A stretch of DNA of 64,000 bases from Xanthomonas vasicola (GCF_000772705.2 NZ_JSBW02000096.1:146528-210527); one strand, 5' to 3'; counted from the stretch's first letter, positions 50,349 to 59,897 are shown. A program made the numbers and translations. Notes: generated by a model from the sequence alone, not told the origin.

Positions 50349-53219
50349 TCAGTCGTCGCGCAGGCTGGAGCGGCGGGTGGCCGCCGTGCGCCGCTCGCGC
50401 TCTTCAAGTTGGCGGGCGACTTCGCGCGCCAGTGCGTTAGCGTCCATGCCCGGTGCGGCATGGACGTGGATGACGTAGCTGTTGCCGCCTGCAGGCGCGC
50501 TGGCGGCGCGCACGGGGGCCGACAGTGGCGCACGGCTGTCGATCGCCGCCACCGGCGCTGTGGCTGTTGCCAAGGCCAGTCCGGCCCCCACCGCCCGCAT
50601 CCTGTTGCCGAGCGCCGTGACGGCCTGCACAGGCGCGCCCTGGCCGCGCTGCAGGCCCACGGTGAGGCCCTGCATGGTGAAGTCGCCCAGCTGTGCAAAA
50701 ACGCGCGAGGGGCTGTGGATGCCCAGCAGGCCCTTGAAGCGATGGACCACGCCGCTGCCGATGCTGGCGATCGCATTGTCGGCGTCGCCGAGCTTGGAGC
50801 GGATGCCCTGGACAAGGCCGCTGATCATGTCCGCGCCGGCCTCCAGCATGCGGGCCGGCCAGTTGGCCAGCTGCAGGTTGATGCCGGCCCACAGCTGCAG
50901 CAGCCCTTGGCGGATGCGATCGCCGTTGCCGGTGAACACGCCCACGATGAGCGACCACGTGCCCTGGACGGTTTGCCACACGCCGCCGAGGATCTGCTTG
51001 ACCACCGGCAGCACGAACACAAACGCCTGCACCAGCCAGCCGATCGCTTTGACCGCCAGCTGCAGTTGGGTGACCAGCACCGCGCCCAGGATCTGCCCAA
51101 AGCCGCGACCGGCGTCAGTTGCACCGTGCAACTGCGCTGTGGTGGCCTCGAACGGCGTCAGCAGCTGCTTGACCCACGCCCAGGCCTGGCCCATCGCCGC
51201 CGCCACGGTGTCCCACACCGGCCCCAGCGGCGCGAGTGCGGCCTGCAGCTCGGAGAGCACCGGCGCGGCGACATCGACGATGCCTTGCCAGACGCCGATG
51301 GCGAAGGCCTTGATCGGCCCCCAGTACTTCCACACCAGCAGCGCGACCGCCGCAACGGCCGCACCGATCGCCAGCACCGGCAGGCTGACGCCGCCGAGCA
51401 GCGGCAGCAGCAGGCGGGCACCATTGGCGAGCATGGGCAGCACGCGGCCGCCGAACGCCAGCCCCTGCCGCAGCAGCGCACCGAAGCCGCCACCGCCCAA
51501 CAGCAGCGCCACGGCGCCATGGATCTGCGAGAAGGCCATCGCAGCAACGCCGCCGGCCACCAGCAGCCCGCCCAGGATCGTGACCAACATGGCGCCGGCG
51601 ATCGCGGTCTTGGCGATCGCACCCACCAGCAACGGATTGGCGCGGATCCACGTCGTGACCTGGCCGACCACAGCAGCAGTGCGCTCGGTCAGTTCCTTGA
51701 ACTGCGGCAGCAGGGTCTGGCCGATCGATTGCGACACCACCACAGCGGTGTTCTTCAGCAGCTGCAGCGAGTTGGCCGAGGTGGCCACCCGCGATGCGTA
51801 TTCGGCCGACATCGAGCCGCCATAGCGTTGCGCATCGGCCACCTTGGCGAAGTTGCCCTGCAGCAGCTCCAGATTGGTCAGCAGCGGCGCGATCGCACCG
51901 ATCGACTCGCGGCCGAACAGCTGCGTCATCGTCGCGGCCTGCTCAGCCTTGGGCAGTGCGCGCAGCTTCTGCAGCACCGACATGATTGCCCCGCCTGCGT
52001 CCTCCTGCATGACCTGGGCCATGGAGGTGGCCTTGATGCCCAGCTTGTCGAAGGCCTCGCGTTGGCTCTTGGTGGCCGACTCGCCCGAGGCCAGCGTGAG
52101 CAGCATGTTCTTGATGCCGGTGGCCGAGACTTCCGACTCGATGCCCATGCCGGCGACGGTGGCGCCCAGCGCGGCCAGTGGCCCGCTCTGCAGGCCGGCG
52201 ACTTCGCCCAGGGCACCAATGCGGTTCACCACCGCGCTGATCTTATTGACGCTGGCAGGGCCGGTGTTGCCGAGGTAGTTGATCTTGTCGGCCAGCACGA
52301 CCACCTCCGCCTGGCCCATGCGAAACGCGGTGCGCCAGGTGGCCATGGTCTGGCCGGCTTCCTCGGCGCTGCTGTCGAAGGCCACGCCCATCTTGGCCGC
52401 GTCCTCGGCGAAGCGCACCAGCTCCTGACGCGGGATGGCGGCCTGGCCGGCAGCGGCGACGATCTTGGCGATATCGGCTGGCAGCATGGGCAGGCGCATG
52501 GAGAGGTTTTCGACATCGCGCCCCATCTGCGCAAACTGCTGCGGCGTCTTGAAGTCCACGACCTTGCGCACGTCGGCCATGGCGGACTCGAACTCCATCG
52601 CATCGCTGATCGGCAGCACCGCGGCGCCCAGTGCACGCTTGCCGGCGAACGCCATGCCGGCGCCGTAGGCACTCGCCTGCAGGCCGGCGCTGTGGATCCG
52701 GGCGCTGCGACGCTGTGCAGCGTCGATCGCCGCCAAGCGCTGCTGCTGAGCGCGCATCGCGGTATTGGTGCTCTCGATCTCGCTGCGCAAACGGCGCTCA
52801 TGCGTGACCAGCTCACGCGTGCTGATCCCGGCCGTTTCCAAGCGACCACGCAAGCGCTGCAGGCCGGCCTCCTGCGCACCGTGCGCAGTCTTGAGTTCGC
52901 GTGCGGTGCGCACGGCGCGCTCGAATTCGGCATTCATGGCAGCGGTAGGCGTGCCGGCGGCCTTGATCTGTTGGGCAAGCGTGCGCACCGATTGCCGCTG
53001 CGCATCGAGCGCGGCCTTGGCGCGCTGCGCCGTGGCCACCTGCTCGCGGTAGGCGCCGATATCGCGGTGCTGGCTGTTGAGCTGACGCAGCGCGTCGCGC
53101 TGATTGCGCAGTGCGGTGGCAACGCCACGGCTGCCACTGAGTACACGTTTGAACGGGCCGGTGGCGCGATCGACGGCGGCCAGGATGACCTGCAGGCGCA
53201 GGTTGTCAGAGGCCGCCAT
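50349..53219 (-). CDS. T: tail tape-measure protein (gpT)
   Basis: 956 residues, sets tail length. N-terminal coiled coil (residues ~25-160), then the TP901-type core near 200-420 (EFESAMADVRKVVDFKTPQQ, FGRESIGAIAPLLTNLELLQ), and two hydrophobic blocks (IAKTAIAGAMLVTILGGLLV and VLAIGAAVAAVALLVWKYWG) expected to pass the membrane at injection. Position after E/E' fits P2. Confidence 0.95.
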   Translation of the reverse strand: MAASDNLRLQVILAAVDRATGPFKRVLSGSRGVATALRNQRDALRQLNSQHRDIGAYREQVATAQRAKAALDAQRQSVRTLAQQIKAAGTPTAAMNAEFERAVRTARELKTAHGAQEAGLQRLRGRLETAGISTRELVTHERRLRSEIESTNTAMRAQQQRLAAIDAAQRRSARIHSAGLQASAYGAGMAFAGKRALGAAVLPISDAMEFESAMADVRKVVDFKTPQQFAQMGRDVENLSMRLPMLPADIAKIVAAAGQAAIPRQELVRFAEDAAKMGVAFDSSAEEAGQTMATWRTAFRMGQAEVVVLADKINYLGNTGPASVNKISAVVNRIGALGEVAGLQSGPLAALGATVAGMGIESEVSATGIKNMLLTLASGESATKSQREAFDKLGIKATSMAQVMQEDAGGAIMSVLQKLRALPKAEQAATMTQLFGRESIGAIAPLLTNLELLQGNFAKVADAQRYGGSMSAEYASRVATSANSLQLLKNTAVVVSQSIGQTLLPQFKELTERTAAVVGQVTTWIRANPLLVGAIAKTAIAGAMLVTILGGLLVAGGVAAMAFSQIHGAVALLLGGGGFGALLRQGLAFGGRVLPMLANGARLLLPLLGGVSLPVLAIGAAVAAVALLVWKYWGPIKAFAIGVWQGIVDVAAPVLSELQAALAPLGPVWDTVAAAMGQAWAWVKQLLTPFEATTAQLHGATDAGRGFGQILGAVLVTQLQLAVKAIGWLVQAFVFVLPVVKQILGGVWQTVQGTWSLIVGVFTGNGDRIRQGLLQLWAGINLQLANWPARMLEAGADMISGLVQGIRSKLGDADNAIASIGSGVVHRFKGLLGIHSPSRVFAQLGDFTMQGLTVGLQRGQGAPVQAVTALGNRMRAVGAGLALATATAPVAAIDSRAPLSAPVRAASAPAGGNSYVIHVHAAPGMDANALAREVARQLEERERRTAATRRSSLRDD

Positions 53220-53248
53220 TTAGGCGGCCTCGGGATTCGGGTGGGGCA

Positions 53249-53362
53249 TCATTCGGCTCCGCTTCGCAGGCGGGCACGCTCGCGCCACGCCGTGAGTTCG
53301 TGCAGCGACCAGCTGTCCATTTCAGACGGCGGCCAGTGGAAAATGGCCGCGATGTCGGCCAT
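53249..53362 (-). CDS. tail chaperone E' segment (gpE family)
   Basis: 37 residues (MADIAAIFHWPPSEMDSWSL, then HELTAWRERARLRSGAE). This is the GpE-type region. It is in the -1 frame relative to E and is probably made mainly as an E+E' fusion through the slippery site at 53413-53419: the -1 frame runs without a stop from there into this segment. Confidence 0.85.
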   Translation of the reverse strand: MADIAAIFHWPPSEMDSWSLHELTAWRERARLRSGAE

Positions 53363-53370
53363 CGCATCCT

Positions 53371-53673
53371 CTACGCAGTCGGAAAATCCGTTTCCCTCTG
53401 GGCCTTCGGCAAGAAAAAAACCTGCACCTCCTGGCCTACCGCCAGCAGGTCGGCCGGATCCATCGCATTGACGTCGGCGTTGGTCAGCGTGGGCGAAGAA
53501 ATGCGCGGCAGCAGCGTTGCCAGTGCGGTGACATCCAGCTGCAGCACGTCGGTGAGTTTCAAGCCACGCAGCTCGCCGGCACCGGGCTTGCGCACGTTGA
53601 TCTGGGTGATAGTCTGCTCGCCGCGCACGATGGGCTGGTCAAGGGGAACGGCTGGGGAAAAGGTCGGGGTCAT
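53371..53673 (-). CDS. E: tail assembly chaperone E
   Basis: 100 residues (Phage_TAC-type): PLDQPIVRGEQTITQINVRK and LKLTDVLQLDVTALATLLPR. Ends 8 bases before the E' Met. At codons 85-87 it reads GTT TTT TTC, a -1 slippery site; frameshifted product would be about 141 residues. Between FII and T as in P2. Confidence 0.9.
   Translation of the reverse strand: MTPTFSPAVPLDQPIVRGEQTITQINVRKPGAGELRGLKLTDVLQLDVTALATLLPRISSPTLTNADVNAMDPADLLAVGQEVQVFFLPKAQRETDFPTA
53413..53419 (-). promoter_or_regulatory. programmed -1 frameshift site T_TTT_TTC
   Basis: On the minus strand the heptamer T TTT TTC sits in the correct phase of gene E (third base of Val codon, then Phe-Phe). Slipping back one base leads into an open frame of 54 codons that contains E'. 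P2 uses T_TTT_TTG at the equivalent place. Confidence 0.85.
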
Positions 53674-53718
53674 CGGAAGCTCTCAAGGCTGTGGCCTGGC
53701 AGCGCCAGGCCGGAAGGG

Positions 53719-54228
53719 TCAGGCGCCGATGGCGCGGCGTTGGGCGGCGAGCAGATCCACGCCGTTGACGATCTCGGTCATGTTGACCAGATCGATCTCG
53801 ATAACGGTGGCGCCGTTGATGGTCAGCTTGTAGTAGCTGGCCGAGGTCTTGACCGAAAACTCCGTGTCATCACCGGACTTGCCAGTGCCCGGATCAATCT
53901 CGCTATGGCGGCCGCGCACGACCACTTCTACCGCATCCACCTCGGCAGTGTCGTCGCGTTGATATGCGCCGGCAAAGCGCAGCTGCACGGCATTGTGCGT
54001 GGTGGCGCCGTACTGGTTGAGTACACCGCGCATCAGCCCGCCGCACTTCCATTCGAGCTCGATCTTTTCCTGGCCGAAGTCGATATCGACCGGCCCATTC
54101 ATGCCGCCGCCGCGATATTCCTCCATCTTGCGGGACAGCGTGGGCAGCTTTACTTCGACCACTTGGCCGAGATAGCTCTCACCGTCGTTGAACAGGTTGA
54201 GCGCCTTGAGTTTCTTGGGCAACGCCAT
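53719..54228 (-). CDS. FII: major tail tube protein FII
   Basis: 169 residues. MALPKKLKALNLFNDGESYL, then KLPTLSRKMEEYRGGGMNGP, is the hallmark of P2 FII tube proteins. Preceded by the sheath gene, as in P2. Confidence 0.95.
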   Translation of the reverse strand: MALPKKLKALNLFNDGESYLGQVVEVKLPTLSRKMEEYRGGGMNGPVDIDFGQEKIELEWKCGGLMRGVLNQYGATTHNAVQLRFAGAYQRDDTAEVDAVEVVVRGRHSEIDPGTGKSGDDTEFSVKTSASYYKLTINGATVIEIDLVNMTEIVNGVDLLAAQRRAIGA

Positions 54229-54256
54229 GGGGTTCTCCGGGAATCAGATCGGTGCG

Positions 54257-55423
54257 TTACGCGTTGACGCGCTCGGCGAAGTCGGCCAGGTAGCTGGTGG
54301 TGATCTTCTGGTACAGCTGCAGGTTCTCCAGCGGCGGCACTGGCGTGTAGTCGTAGTCGATCCGCAGCGCGCCATCGGCGAGCGTGGTGGCGCTGTTGAC
54401 GGTGCCGTCGTACCAGGCGTTGGCATCGATCAGATAGCCCGACGACTTCAGGTCGCGGAACTTGGCGTTGATCGTTTCTAGCAAGTCTTTGACCAACGAG
54501 GGATGCATCGGCTTGTCGACGTAGAACGCCACGCCCTCGGCGATGGTGTCGGCCAGGATTTGCGCGGTGCGCGTGGCCGTCTCGAACGCGAACATGCTGT
54601 CCTCGGCGCACGTGCGCGATCCCCAGAAGCGTTGGCCGTTGAAGGTCACCAACGTGGTGATGTCGCCTTCGTTGAGCACGCCGGCATCGGTGGCGGGATC
54701 CTGCAGATCCCAATGCACATCTTTCGAGATGCCGGTGACGCCAGCCACGGGCACGTTGGACAGGCTCTTGTGCCAGCCTTGCTCGGTGTCGATCTTGGCG
54801 CGTAGGCCGAGCGCACGCGCGGTGGCATACGCGGCGGTCGTGGTGCTGGTGGCAGTGTCGAAGGCCAGGAAGTCCGGCCAGATCAGCATCAGCTCGCGGT
54901 CGCCGAACTCAGCGCGGTAGGTGATGGCATCGGCGACGCTCTCGGCAACCGGGCGTGCGTAGGCCATCGCGCGCAGCTTTTTGGCAATCGTCGCCAATGC
55001 TTTCGCCACCGGCAGCGCGTCCAGACCCGGCGCGCCCAGGATGCGCGGGCGCACGCCCAGCTGCGCTTGCGCGGCGAGCAGCGCATACAGGCCGGTGTAG
55101 CCGCTGGGCTTGGCCTCGCCGATGACATTGCTAGTGGTCTTGGCCGCGTCCTCGTCTTCGGCCACACGCACGACGATGGTCACCGGGTTGGTCTGGTCTG
55201 CGATGCCCCGCAGCGTGGCGCGCAAGGTGCCCTTGGTGCCGGCGCTGGCGATCGCACCCAGCACATCGGTGATCAGCACCGCCTTGTTGAGTGGAAAGAC
55301 CTTCTCATCCGCATCGGAAGCCGTGGCGACCAGGCCGACGACGGCGGTGGAGACGGTGCGGATGGTGCGCGTGCCTGCGCTGACTTCGATGACGCGGACG
55401 CCGTGGTGGTAGGCAGTGGACAT
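54257..55423 (-). CDS. FI: tail sheath protein FI
   Basis: 388 residues of contractile sheath. TAYHHGVRVIEVSAGTRTIR at the start, a central VADAITYRAEFGDRELMLIW, and the conserved LNEGDITTLVTFNGQRFWGS with RTCAEDSMFAFETATRTAQI. Shows the phage is a myovirus. Confidence 0.96.
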   Translation of the reverse strand: MSTAYHHGVRVIEVSAGTRTIRTVSTAVVGLVATASDADEKVFPLNKAVLITDVLGAIASAGTKGTLRATLRGIADQTNPVTIVVRVAEDEDAAKTTSNVIGEAKPSGYTGLYALLAAQAQLGVRPRILGAPGLDALPVAKALATIAKKLRAMAYARPVAESVADAITYRAEFGDRELMLIWPDFLAFDTATSTTTAAYATARALGLRAKIDTEQGWHKSLSNVPVAGVTGISKDVHWDLQDPATDAGVLNEGDITTLVTFNGQRFWGSRTCAEDSMFAFETATRTAQILADTIAEGVAFYVDKPMHPSLVKDLLETINAKFRDLKSSGYLIDANAWYDGTVNSATTLADGALRIDYDYTPVPPLENLQLYQKITTSYLADFAERVNA

Positions 55424-55434
55424 AGATTCCTCGA

Positions 55435-55794
55435 TCAGGACGAGCGGAAGCGGAGCGGGATGGTCATACGCGAGCGCGCATTGGCGGGGGCAACGTCGGT
55501 GCGTTCGCCTTCGATGGTCAGTACGAAGCTGCCAGGTGCGTCACCGAGCACCAGGTCGACGTGGGTCAGGCGCAGGCGAGGTTCCCAGCGCATCAATGCG
55601 GTGGCGGTGGCGCCGTAGAGCAGCGTGCGGGTAGCGCCGTTAAACGGCTGGTCGATCAGTTCGGGCAGCAGCGAGCCGAAGTCGCGGCGCTGCTCGCGCG
55701 TGCCGATGGGCGTGGTGAGGATGCAGGCGATCGACTGGGCCAGATGCTGCTCGCCATCGATCACACGCCCAGTAGTGGCATCGACGCCGATCAC
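55435..55794 (-). CDS. W: baseplate protein W (gp25-like)
   Basis: 119 residues with the GPW/gp25 lysozyme-fold signature: EQHLAQSIACILTTPIGTRE, then RRDFGSLLPELIDQPFNGAT. ATGA overlap with V. Confidence 0.94.
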   Translation of the reverse strand: MIGVDATTGRVIDGEQHLAQSIACILTTPIGTREQRRDFGSLLPELIDQPFNGATRTLLYGATATALMRWEPRLRLTHVDLVLGDAPGSFVLTIEGERTDVAPANARSRMTIPLRFRSS

Positions 55795-56354
55795 TGCGGT
55801 CCACCGCTGAGCGCGCTGCCGGCGGTCACGCCGGTGGTCTTGTGGTTCTTGAGGCTGATCCCGCCGCCGAGCACGTCGGTGTCGACCGTGGCCGTGCCGG
55901 TGATGCCGGCGTCGCCGTTGATCTGCGTGTTGCCGTTGACGGTCAGCGGACCGTTGAGGGTGATGCCGCCATCGGCGGTGATCGTGGCGGTGCCGCCGCT
56001 GGGCAACGTGGCCTGCAGCGCGTGCGCGTCGGTGTCGTACTGCAGCTGCGCGCCATCGGCAAAGCGCAACACGTGCAGTGTGTCAGAGGCGGCAGGTGCT
56101 GCGAATTGGTCGGAGTACAAGCCGCGCAGCACCATGCCGTCGGCCAGGTCACCGGCCGGGGACAGCACCACGACTTGTTCGCCAATTGCCGGCGCCGACC
56201 AGATGATGGTGGTGCCGGCCAGCGTGACCACCCAGTGCAGATAATCGGTCAGCATCTCGCCGACCTGCACGCGACATCGCGCGGTGGCGAGATTCACCTC
56301 GGCCACAGTGCCGAGGCGAATGGCGTTACTCAGTGCGGAGGATGCGGTGCCCAT
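55791..56354 (-). CDS. V: baseplate assembly/spike protein V
   Basis: 187 residues. N-terminal OB-like domain (IRLGTVAEVNLATARCRVQV, WSAPAIGEQVVVLSPAGDLA) and a C-terminal beta-helix of T/G/N-rich repeats (GGTATITADGGITLNGPLTV) forming the membrane-piercing spike, as in P2 gpV. In P2, V and W precede J; here they follow the tail-fibre genes. Confidence 0.93.
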   Translation of the reverse strand: MGTASSALSNAIRLGTVAEVNLATARCRVQVGEMLTDYLHWVVTLAGTTIIWSAPAIGEQVVVLSPAGDLADGMVLRGLYSDQFAAPAASDTLHVLRFADGAQLQYDTDAHALQATLPSGGTATITADGGITLNGPLTVNGNTQINGDAGITGTATVDTDVLGGGISLKNHKTTGVTAGSALSGGPQ

Positions 56355-56496
56355 GCAGCCATGGTCAGCGGCTGCGTGCTGTGGCGCACTCGAATTGATG
56401 CGTACAACGCGTACCTACACGGATCGCGGTCGGGTGCATCCAATCAAGCGAAGGCACGCGCCGCACTCTGCGATCCAGTATGCGCTGGACCAAGCG

Positions 56497-57171
56497 TCAG
56501 GCGAAGCCTACTGCTTCGGCGACGAACGAAATGGCAGTGGTAGAAACATAGCCAGTGGCATTGTTGCGGATCCGAATCGTCAGTTTGCCTTCCCCATAGC
56601 ACTCGTTGCCAGATCCCGACAGCGCTGTGGACGTGATGCTGCAACCGTAGTCACCGGTCATTGCCGAGTAGTTCGCAGCCGAGTTGGAAGATGACCCATT
56701 GCGATTGCCACGCAGCCAGGAAACGGCAAAATCTAGCTGCACAGAATAGTTGCTCGCCGGCTGACCGCTAGGTAGCCACGTTCCGGAAGTTGGAGAACCG
56801 CTCACCGCTTTACCCGAGAGGCCGAGCCCCCACGTCCCATTGGCCCGAATCGAGAACGAAACGCTTGCCGTCTGGCTACCGCCCTCGGACGTGGCTGCCT
56901 GGCTGCCTGCGTAGTAGTGAACCCCGTTGTTGGAGAGCGTATAGACGGCGCTGCCCTTGCTAGCCCAACGGTTGCTGAGATCCGAACCGGCATTGTCGCG
57001 GTAGCCGACGTCCGGCGCTCTGCTGCCGAACGCCAATGGCGCATACCGACGGTGCAGATCGTTGCCGTCGCTGGAACGGTAGCCCGACACGCCGCCGATA
57101 TCCCCTTGCACGTAGAGGTCAAAGACATCGTCGAAGTCGAGTCCCGCACCTGAGCGGTATCCCGTCGCCAT
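56497..57171 (-). CDS. tail-fibre-module protein with 26-residue repeats
   Basis: 224 residues. Three copies of a GYR[S/D]-x-x-G-x-D motif begin at residues 4, 30 and 56, exactly 26 apart, followed by a glycine/serine/threonine-rich beta domain (SVSFSIRANGTWGLGLSGKA; SGNECYGEGKLTIRIRNNA). Composition fits a receptor-binding or fibre-tip accessory. No family recognised. 142 bases separate it from V, with no gene. Confidence 0.65.
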   Translation of the reverse strand: MATGYRSGAGLDFDDVFDLYVQGDIGGVSGYRSSDGNDLHRRYAPLAFGSRAPDVGYRDNAGSDLSNRWASKGSAVYTLSNNGVHYYAGSQAATSEGGSQTASVSFSIRANGTWGLGLSGKAVSGSPTSGTWLPSGQPASNYSVQLDFAVSWLRGNRNGSSSNSAANYSAMTGDYGCSITSTALSGSGNECYGEGKLTIRIRNNATGYVSTTAISFVAEAVGFA

Positions 57172-57173
57172 GA

Positions 57174-57524
57174 CTAGGCGACCGCTGGCGGCTGCACCGC
57201 AGCTGCCTCGTTGTGGAGGCGGTCATAGACGGCCTTCAAATACACGACCACGCCGGCAGCGCTGACATTGGATAAATCCTGGCCGGTTACAGGATCGACG
57301 AGATCGGTGGCGAACGTGCGGGTCGCAATCGCATCTGAGGTGGTGGTGAGCGGCTCCCGGCCGTCCAGCATCTTGTTCACAGCACCATCCAGCAGCAGGA
57401 ACTCCATGCCTTGGAAAACGACGTTTGCCACACCGGTCAGCGGGTCGTAGAAGAAATGGGACTCCACCGCGATGCGCTCAACGTCAACGCCTGGTGCGAG
57501 TGTGCGAATTCGAGAATTGGTCAT
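57174..57524 (-). CDS. hypothetical protein in tail-fibre module
   Basis: 116 residues: SHFFYDPLTGVANVVFQGME, then DLVDPVTGQDLSNVSAAGVV. Lies between fibre gene H and the repeat protein; probably structural or a fibre accessory. No family recognised. Confidence 0.65.
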   Translation of the reverse strand: MTNSRIRTLAPGVDVERIAVESHFFYDPLTGVANVVFQGMEFLLLDGAVNKMLDGREPLTTTSDAIATRTFATDLVDPVTGQDLSNVSAAGVVVYLKAVYDRLHNEAAAVQPPAVA

Positions 57525-57539
57525 GGGTCAGCCTATGGA

Positions 57540-59339
57540 TCAGTGGATGGGTCGGAGGTCAGCGAGGTCTGCCTGCAGCCGCCGAACGGCGGTGGACAGT
57601 TGCTTGATGGCATTGAATGCGACCGGCAGGAGCTGATCGATGTGGACCGATGGCACCAGCTCACCGTCAAAGCTCACGCCGTGTGCGTCCACTGTCTCGG
57701 GCATGAGTTCCAGCAGCTGCTCTGCATCGAAGAACAGGCGCATCCGTCCATCCGGGTTGTACTGTTCCTTGTAGCGCCCCAGCAGCGTGGTGACTTGTTC
57801 CACCTCGGCCAGGCCATAAGGCAACGCGCCAATGATGTTTTTGAGCTTGCGAGACGAGCCGAAGTCAAAACCGCCCACTGCAGAAAGCGCGCCAGACGTG
57901 GTCAGCCCCATGCGCTGCTGCAACGCCCCATTGTTCGTCGCCATGCCGATACGGAGATGACCGTTCTCGCTCCAAAAGCCGATGTTGTAGGCACCATCAA
58001 TCAGGCCGAAACCGCCCCCGAAGCTGCCTGAGCTCAGGTAAGCAAAACTGTTTATGCCATTGCCTGGTTGGCTCACAGTTGGGCGCAATAGCAGGCTGCC
58101 TGCCGTGTTTAGTACTGCTTCTGCCGTGGCGTTGAACGCGCCATTGGGACGAAGATAGACGCTTGCGCCGCCCTCAGCTCCGAGGACAGTCACATTGCTC
58201 TTGCTGATGAAATAGCCCGATGCAGAGCTAAAGCTATCTGCATGCACGGATCCGCCAAACGAGCCTGCACCCGTGACGGCGACCTGCGTAGTTTCGAGGT
58301 AGAGCGGGTTAGCGCCGGTCCGAATGCGACCGGCAACCCAAGCGTTGTTCGCCGTATTGACGAAATCTACTACTGGCGTGCCATTGCCATAGTCGCGCAT
58401 GAGCACGCGCCCGGCGCCTGAAATGACGGCATCAAATGCGCCCTGTGCGCCGCCGCTGATGTTGATCCCCAGACGCGTGACGGTGAGCTGTCCGGTCATC
58501 GTGTCCCCTGACTTGGCCACGTAGTTGGTGTGTGAGTGGTCCGCAGGTGTGAAGGTTTGCGGCTTGTTGCCGACTTGGTCCCACGATGGCCACTTAGTCG
58601 CTGTGGTAGGGACGCCAGTCAGATTTTCCCACGCGCGGTAGTAAACGCCGTGCTGCCCGTCGAGCTTGTCAGCATCCAAATTGTTGCCGGCACCTTCGTC
58701 CTTCAGGGCTGCGCCCTTCAGTTCGAGTGCGGTGCGCAGCAGCGCAGCGCTTGTCAGGCCGAGCAGTCCTCGAATGAACGCGGATGGAGCGCCGGCACCC
58801 AGGCGAGCGTCCAAGATCTTCTTCAACAGCCATGCGGTAATGACGCGGATCTTGTCGTTGCCTGCAGCGGCTTCTTCTTCAGTCGCTAGCTCGACGATCC
58901 CGGCCACGTCGGTCGTGGCGGCCGGGTCGGTGAAGTTGGTGCCGCCGAACATGATTTGCTGTACGTCGATGTCAGCAAACACCGCATCGAGAGCGAGCAG
59001 CATCATGGCTGCGGCGGCCTTGCCCAGTAGAAGCGTCGGCTGGCTATAGACGGCGAACAGTGTGCCGTTGGACAGGTACAGGCCGAACCCGTAACAGTCA
59101 TAGACGGCATCGGACTCATCGCGGATGGACACGTGGATGGTGTCGTCAGCGGTAATGGTCCCGCCAACTGCTGCTACACGCATGATTTCGCCGGGTAACG
59201 CGGTCAACGCGGCTGAGGCGCTAAACGGCGCGTTTGCGATGCCAACATGGCTGATCAGCACCGCATTGGTGCCGGTGTTCGGTGCATTGACCAGCGCGGC
59301 ACGGCCAGCGGTGGTGACTTGGAGTTTGAGACCGGGCAT
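57540..59339 (-). CDS. H: tail fibre protein H with S74-type chaperone domain
   Basis: 599 residues. The N-terminal ~150 residues are the P2-like fibre attachment domain (MPGLKLQVTTAGRAALVNAP; DAVYDCYGFGLYLSNGTLFA). A repetitive shaft follows (YYRAWENLTGVPTTATKWPS; PADHSHTNYVAKSGDTMTGQ). The end resembles the S74 intramolecular chaperone: SSRKLKNIIGALPYGLAEVE with the catalytic-type Ser-Lys arrangement. It should determine host range. Confidence 0.88.
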   Translation of the reverse strand: MPGLKLQVTTAGRAALVNAPNTGTNAVLISHVGIANAPFSASAALTALPGEIMRVAAVGGTITADDTIHVSIRDESDAVYDCYGFGLYLSNGTLFAVYSQPTLLLGKAAAAMMLLALDAVFADIDVQQIMFGGTNFTDPAATTDVAGIVELATEEEAAAGNDKIRVITAWLLKKILDARLGAGAPSAFIRGLLGLTSAALLRTALELKGAALKDEGAGNNLDADKLDGQHGVYYRAWENLTGVPTTATKWPSWDQVGNKPQTFTPADHSHTNYVAKSGDTMTGQLTVTRLGINISGGAQGAFDAVISGAGRVLMRDYGNGTPVVDFVNTANNAWVAGRIRTGANPLYLETTQVAVTGAGSFGGSVHADSFSSASGYFISKSNVTVLGAEGGASVYLRPNGAFNATAEAVLNTAGSLLLRPTVSQPGNGINSFAYLSSGSFGGGFGLIDGAYNIGFWSENGHLRIGMATNNGALQQRMGLTTSGALSAVGGFDFGSSRKLKNIIGALPYGLAEVEQVTTLLGRYKEQYNPDGRMRLFFDAEQLLELMPETVDAHGVSFDGELVPSVHIDQLLPVAFNAIKQLSTAVRRLQADLADLRPIH

Positions 59340-59351
59340 GTCGGTGTCCAG

Positions 59352-59897
59352 TTACTGGGCGTCCATCAGCAACCGTCGGTAGACGGCTGGCCGCGCAACG
59401 GCCAGCATGCCGATGCGGGCTTCTGCTTGGAATCCCTGGGTGAAAGTGAAGTGGGAGCGGACAGGCTTGGTGCGCTCGACTTCGGCAATGACTTCATTGA
59501 CGAAGCGCGACGTCGCGGTCTGGCCATCGGTGCCGGTCAGCGTCAGCGTAAGCTCGAAGGTGTGCGGCTGGCCGCGTGGCTCGGTCTGCCACCACTCGCG
59601 GATGGCCACCGCGCCGCCGAACGACTCGACGACCATGCGCACGCTGTTGGCTGTGCCTTTGCGGCGTTGGATCGCCATGGCGCTACGCAGACGTGAGCGT
59701 TTAACCGCATCGCTCCAGTCGGCCTTCCAATCATCTACCGATAGCGTCCAGGCCAGCCACGGCAGATGGCCGGCCGGGCATGTGTCTGGGTTCCAGAGGT
59801 CCGGGTACGGCAGCGGGATGGCTCCCAGGCGCTCGGTGACGGCGGCCAGGGCGCGCTCCATCGGCGTGGCGTTGGGTGGCAGCGGGGAGTTACTCAT
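59352..59897 (-). CDS. I: baseplate protein I
   Basis: 181 residues from ATG 59897, which overlaps the end of J by 8 bases. LPWLAWTLSVDDWKADWSDA and RRKGTANSVRMVVESFGG are typical of P2 gpI. The 267-residue upstream extension lies over J and is rejected. Confidence 0.9.
   Translation of the reverse strand: MSNSPLPPNATPMERALAAVTERLGAIPLPYPDLWNPDTCPAGHLPWLAWTLSVDDWKADWSDAVKRSRLRSAMAIQRRKGTANSVRMVVESFGGAVAIREWWQTEPRGQPHTFELTLTLTGTDGQTATSRFVNEVIAEVERTKPVRSHFTFTQGFQAEARIGMLAVARPAVYRRLLMDAQ

Noticed and set aside
50253..53471. 1072-residue open frame opposite the tape-measure gene
   Set aside because: Shadow of T caused by high GC at third codon positions; His/Gln/Arg-rich with no domain, and T itself is unmistakable.
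56355..56496. Possible Ogr-dependent late promoter (TGT-N12-ACA) before gene V
   Set aside because: The only TGT in the gap has no ACA at the required distance.
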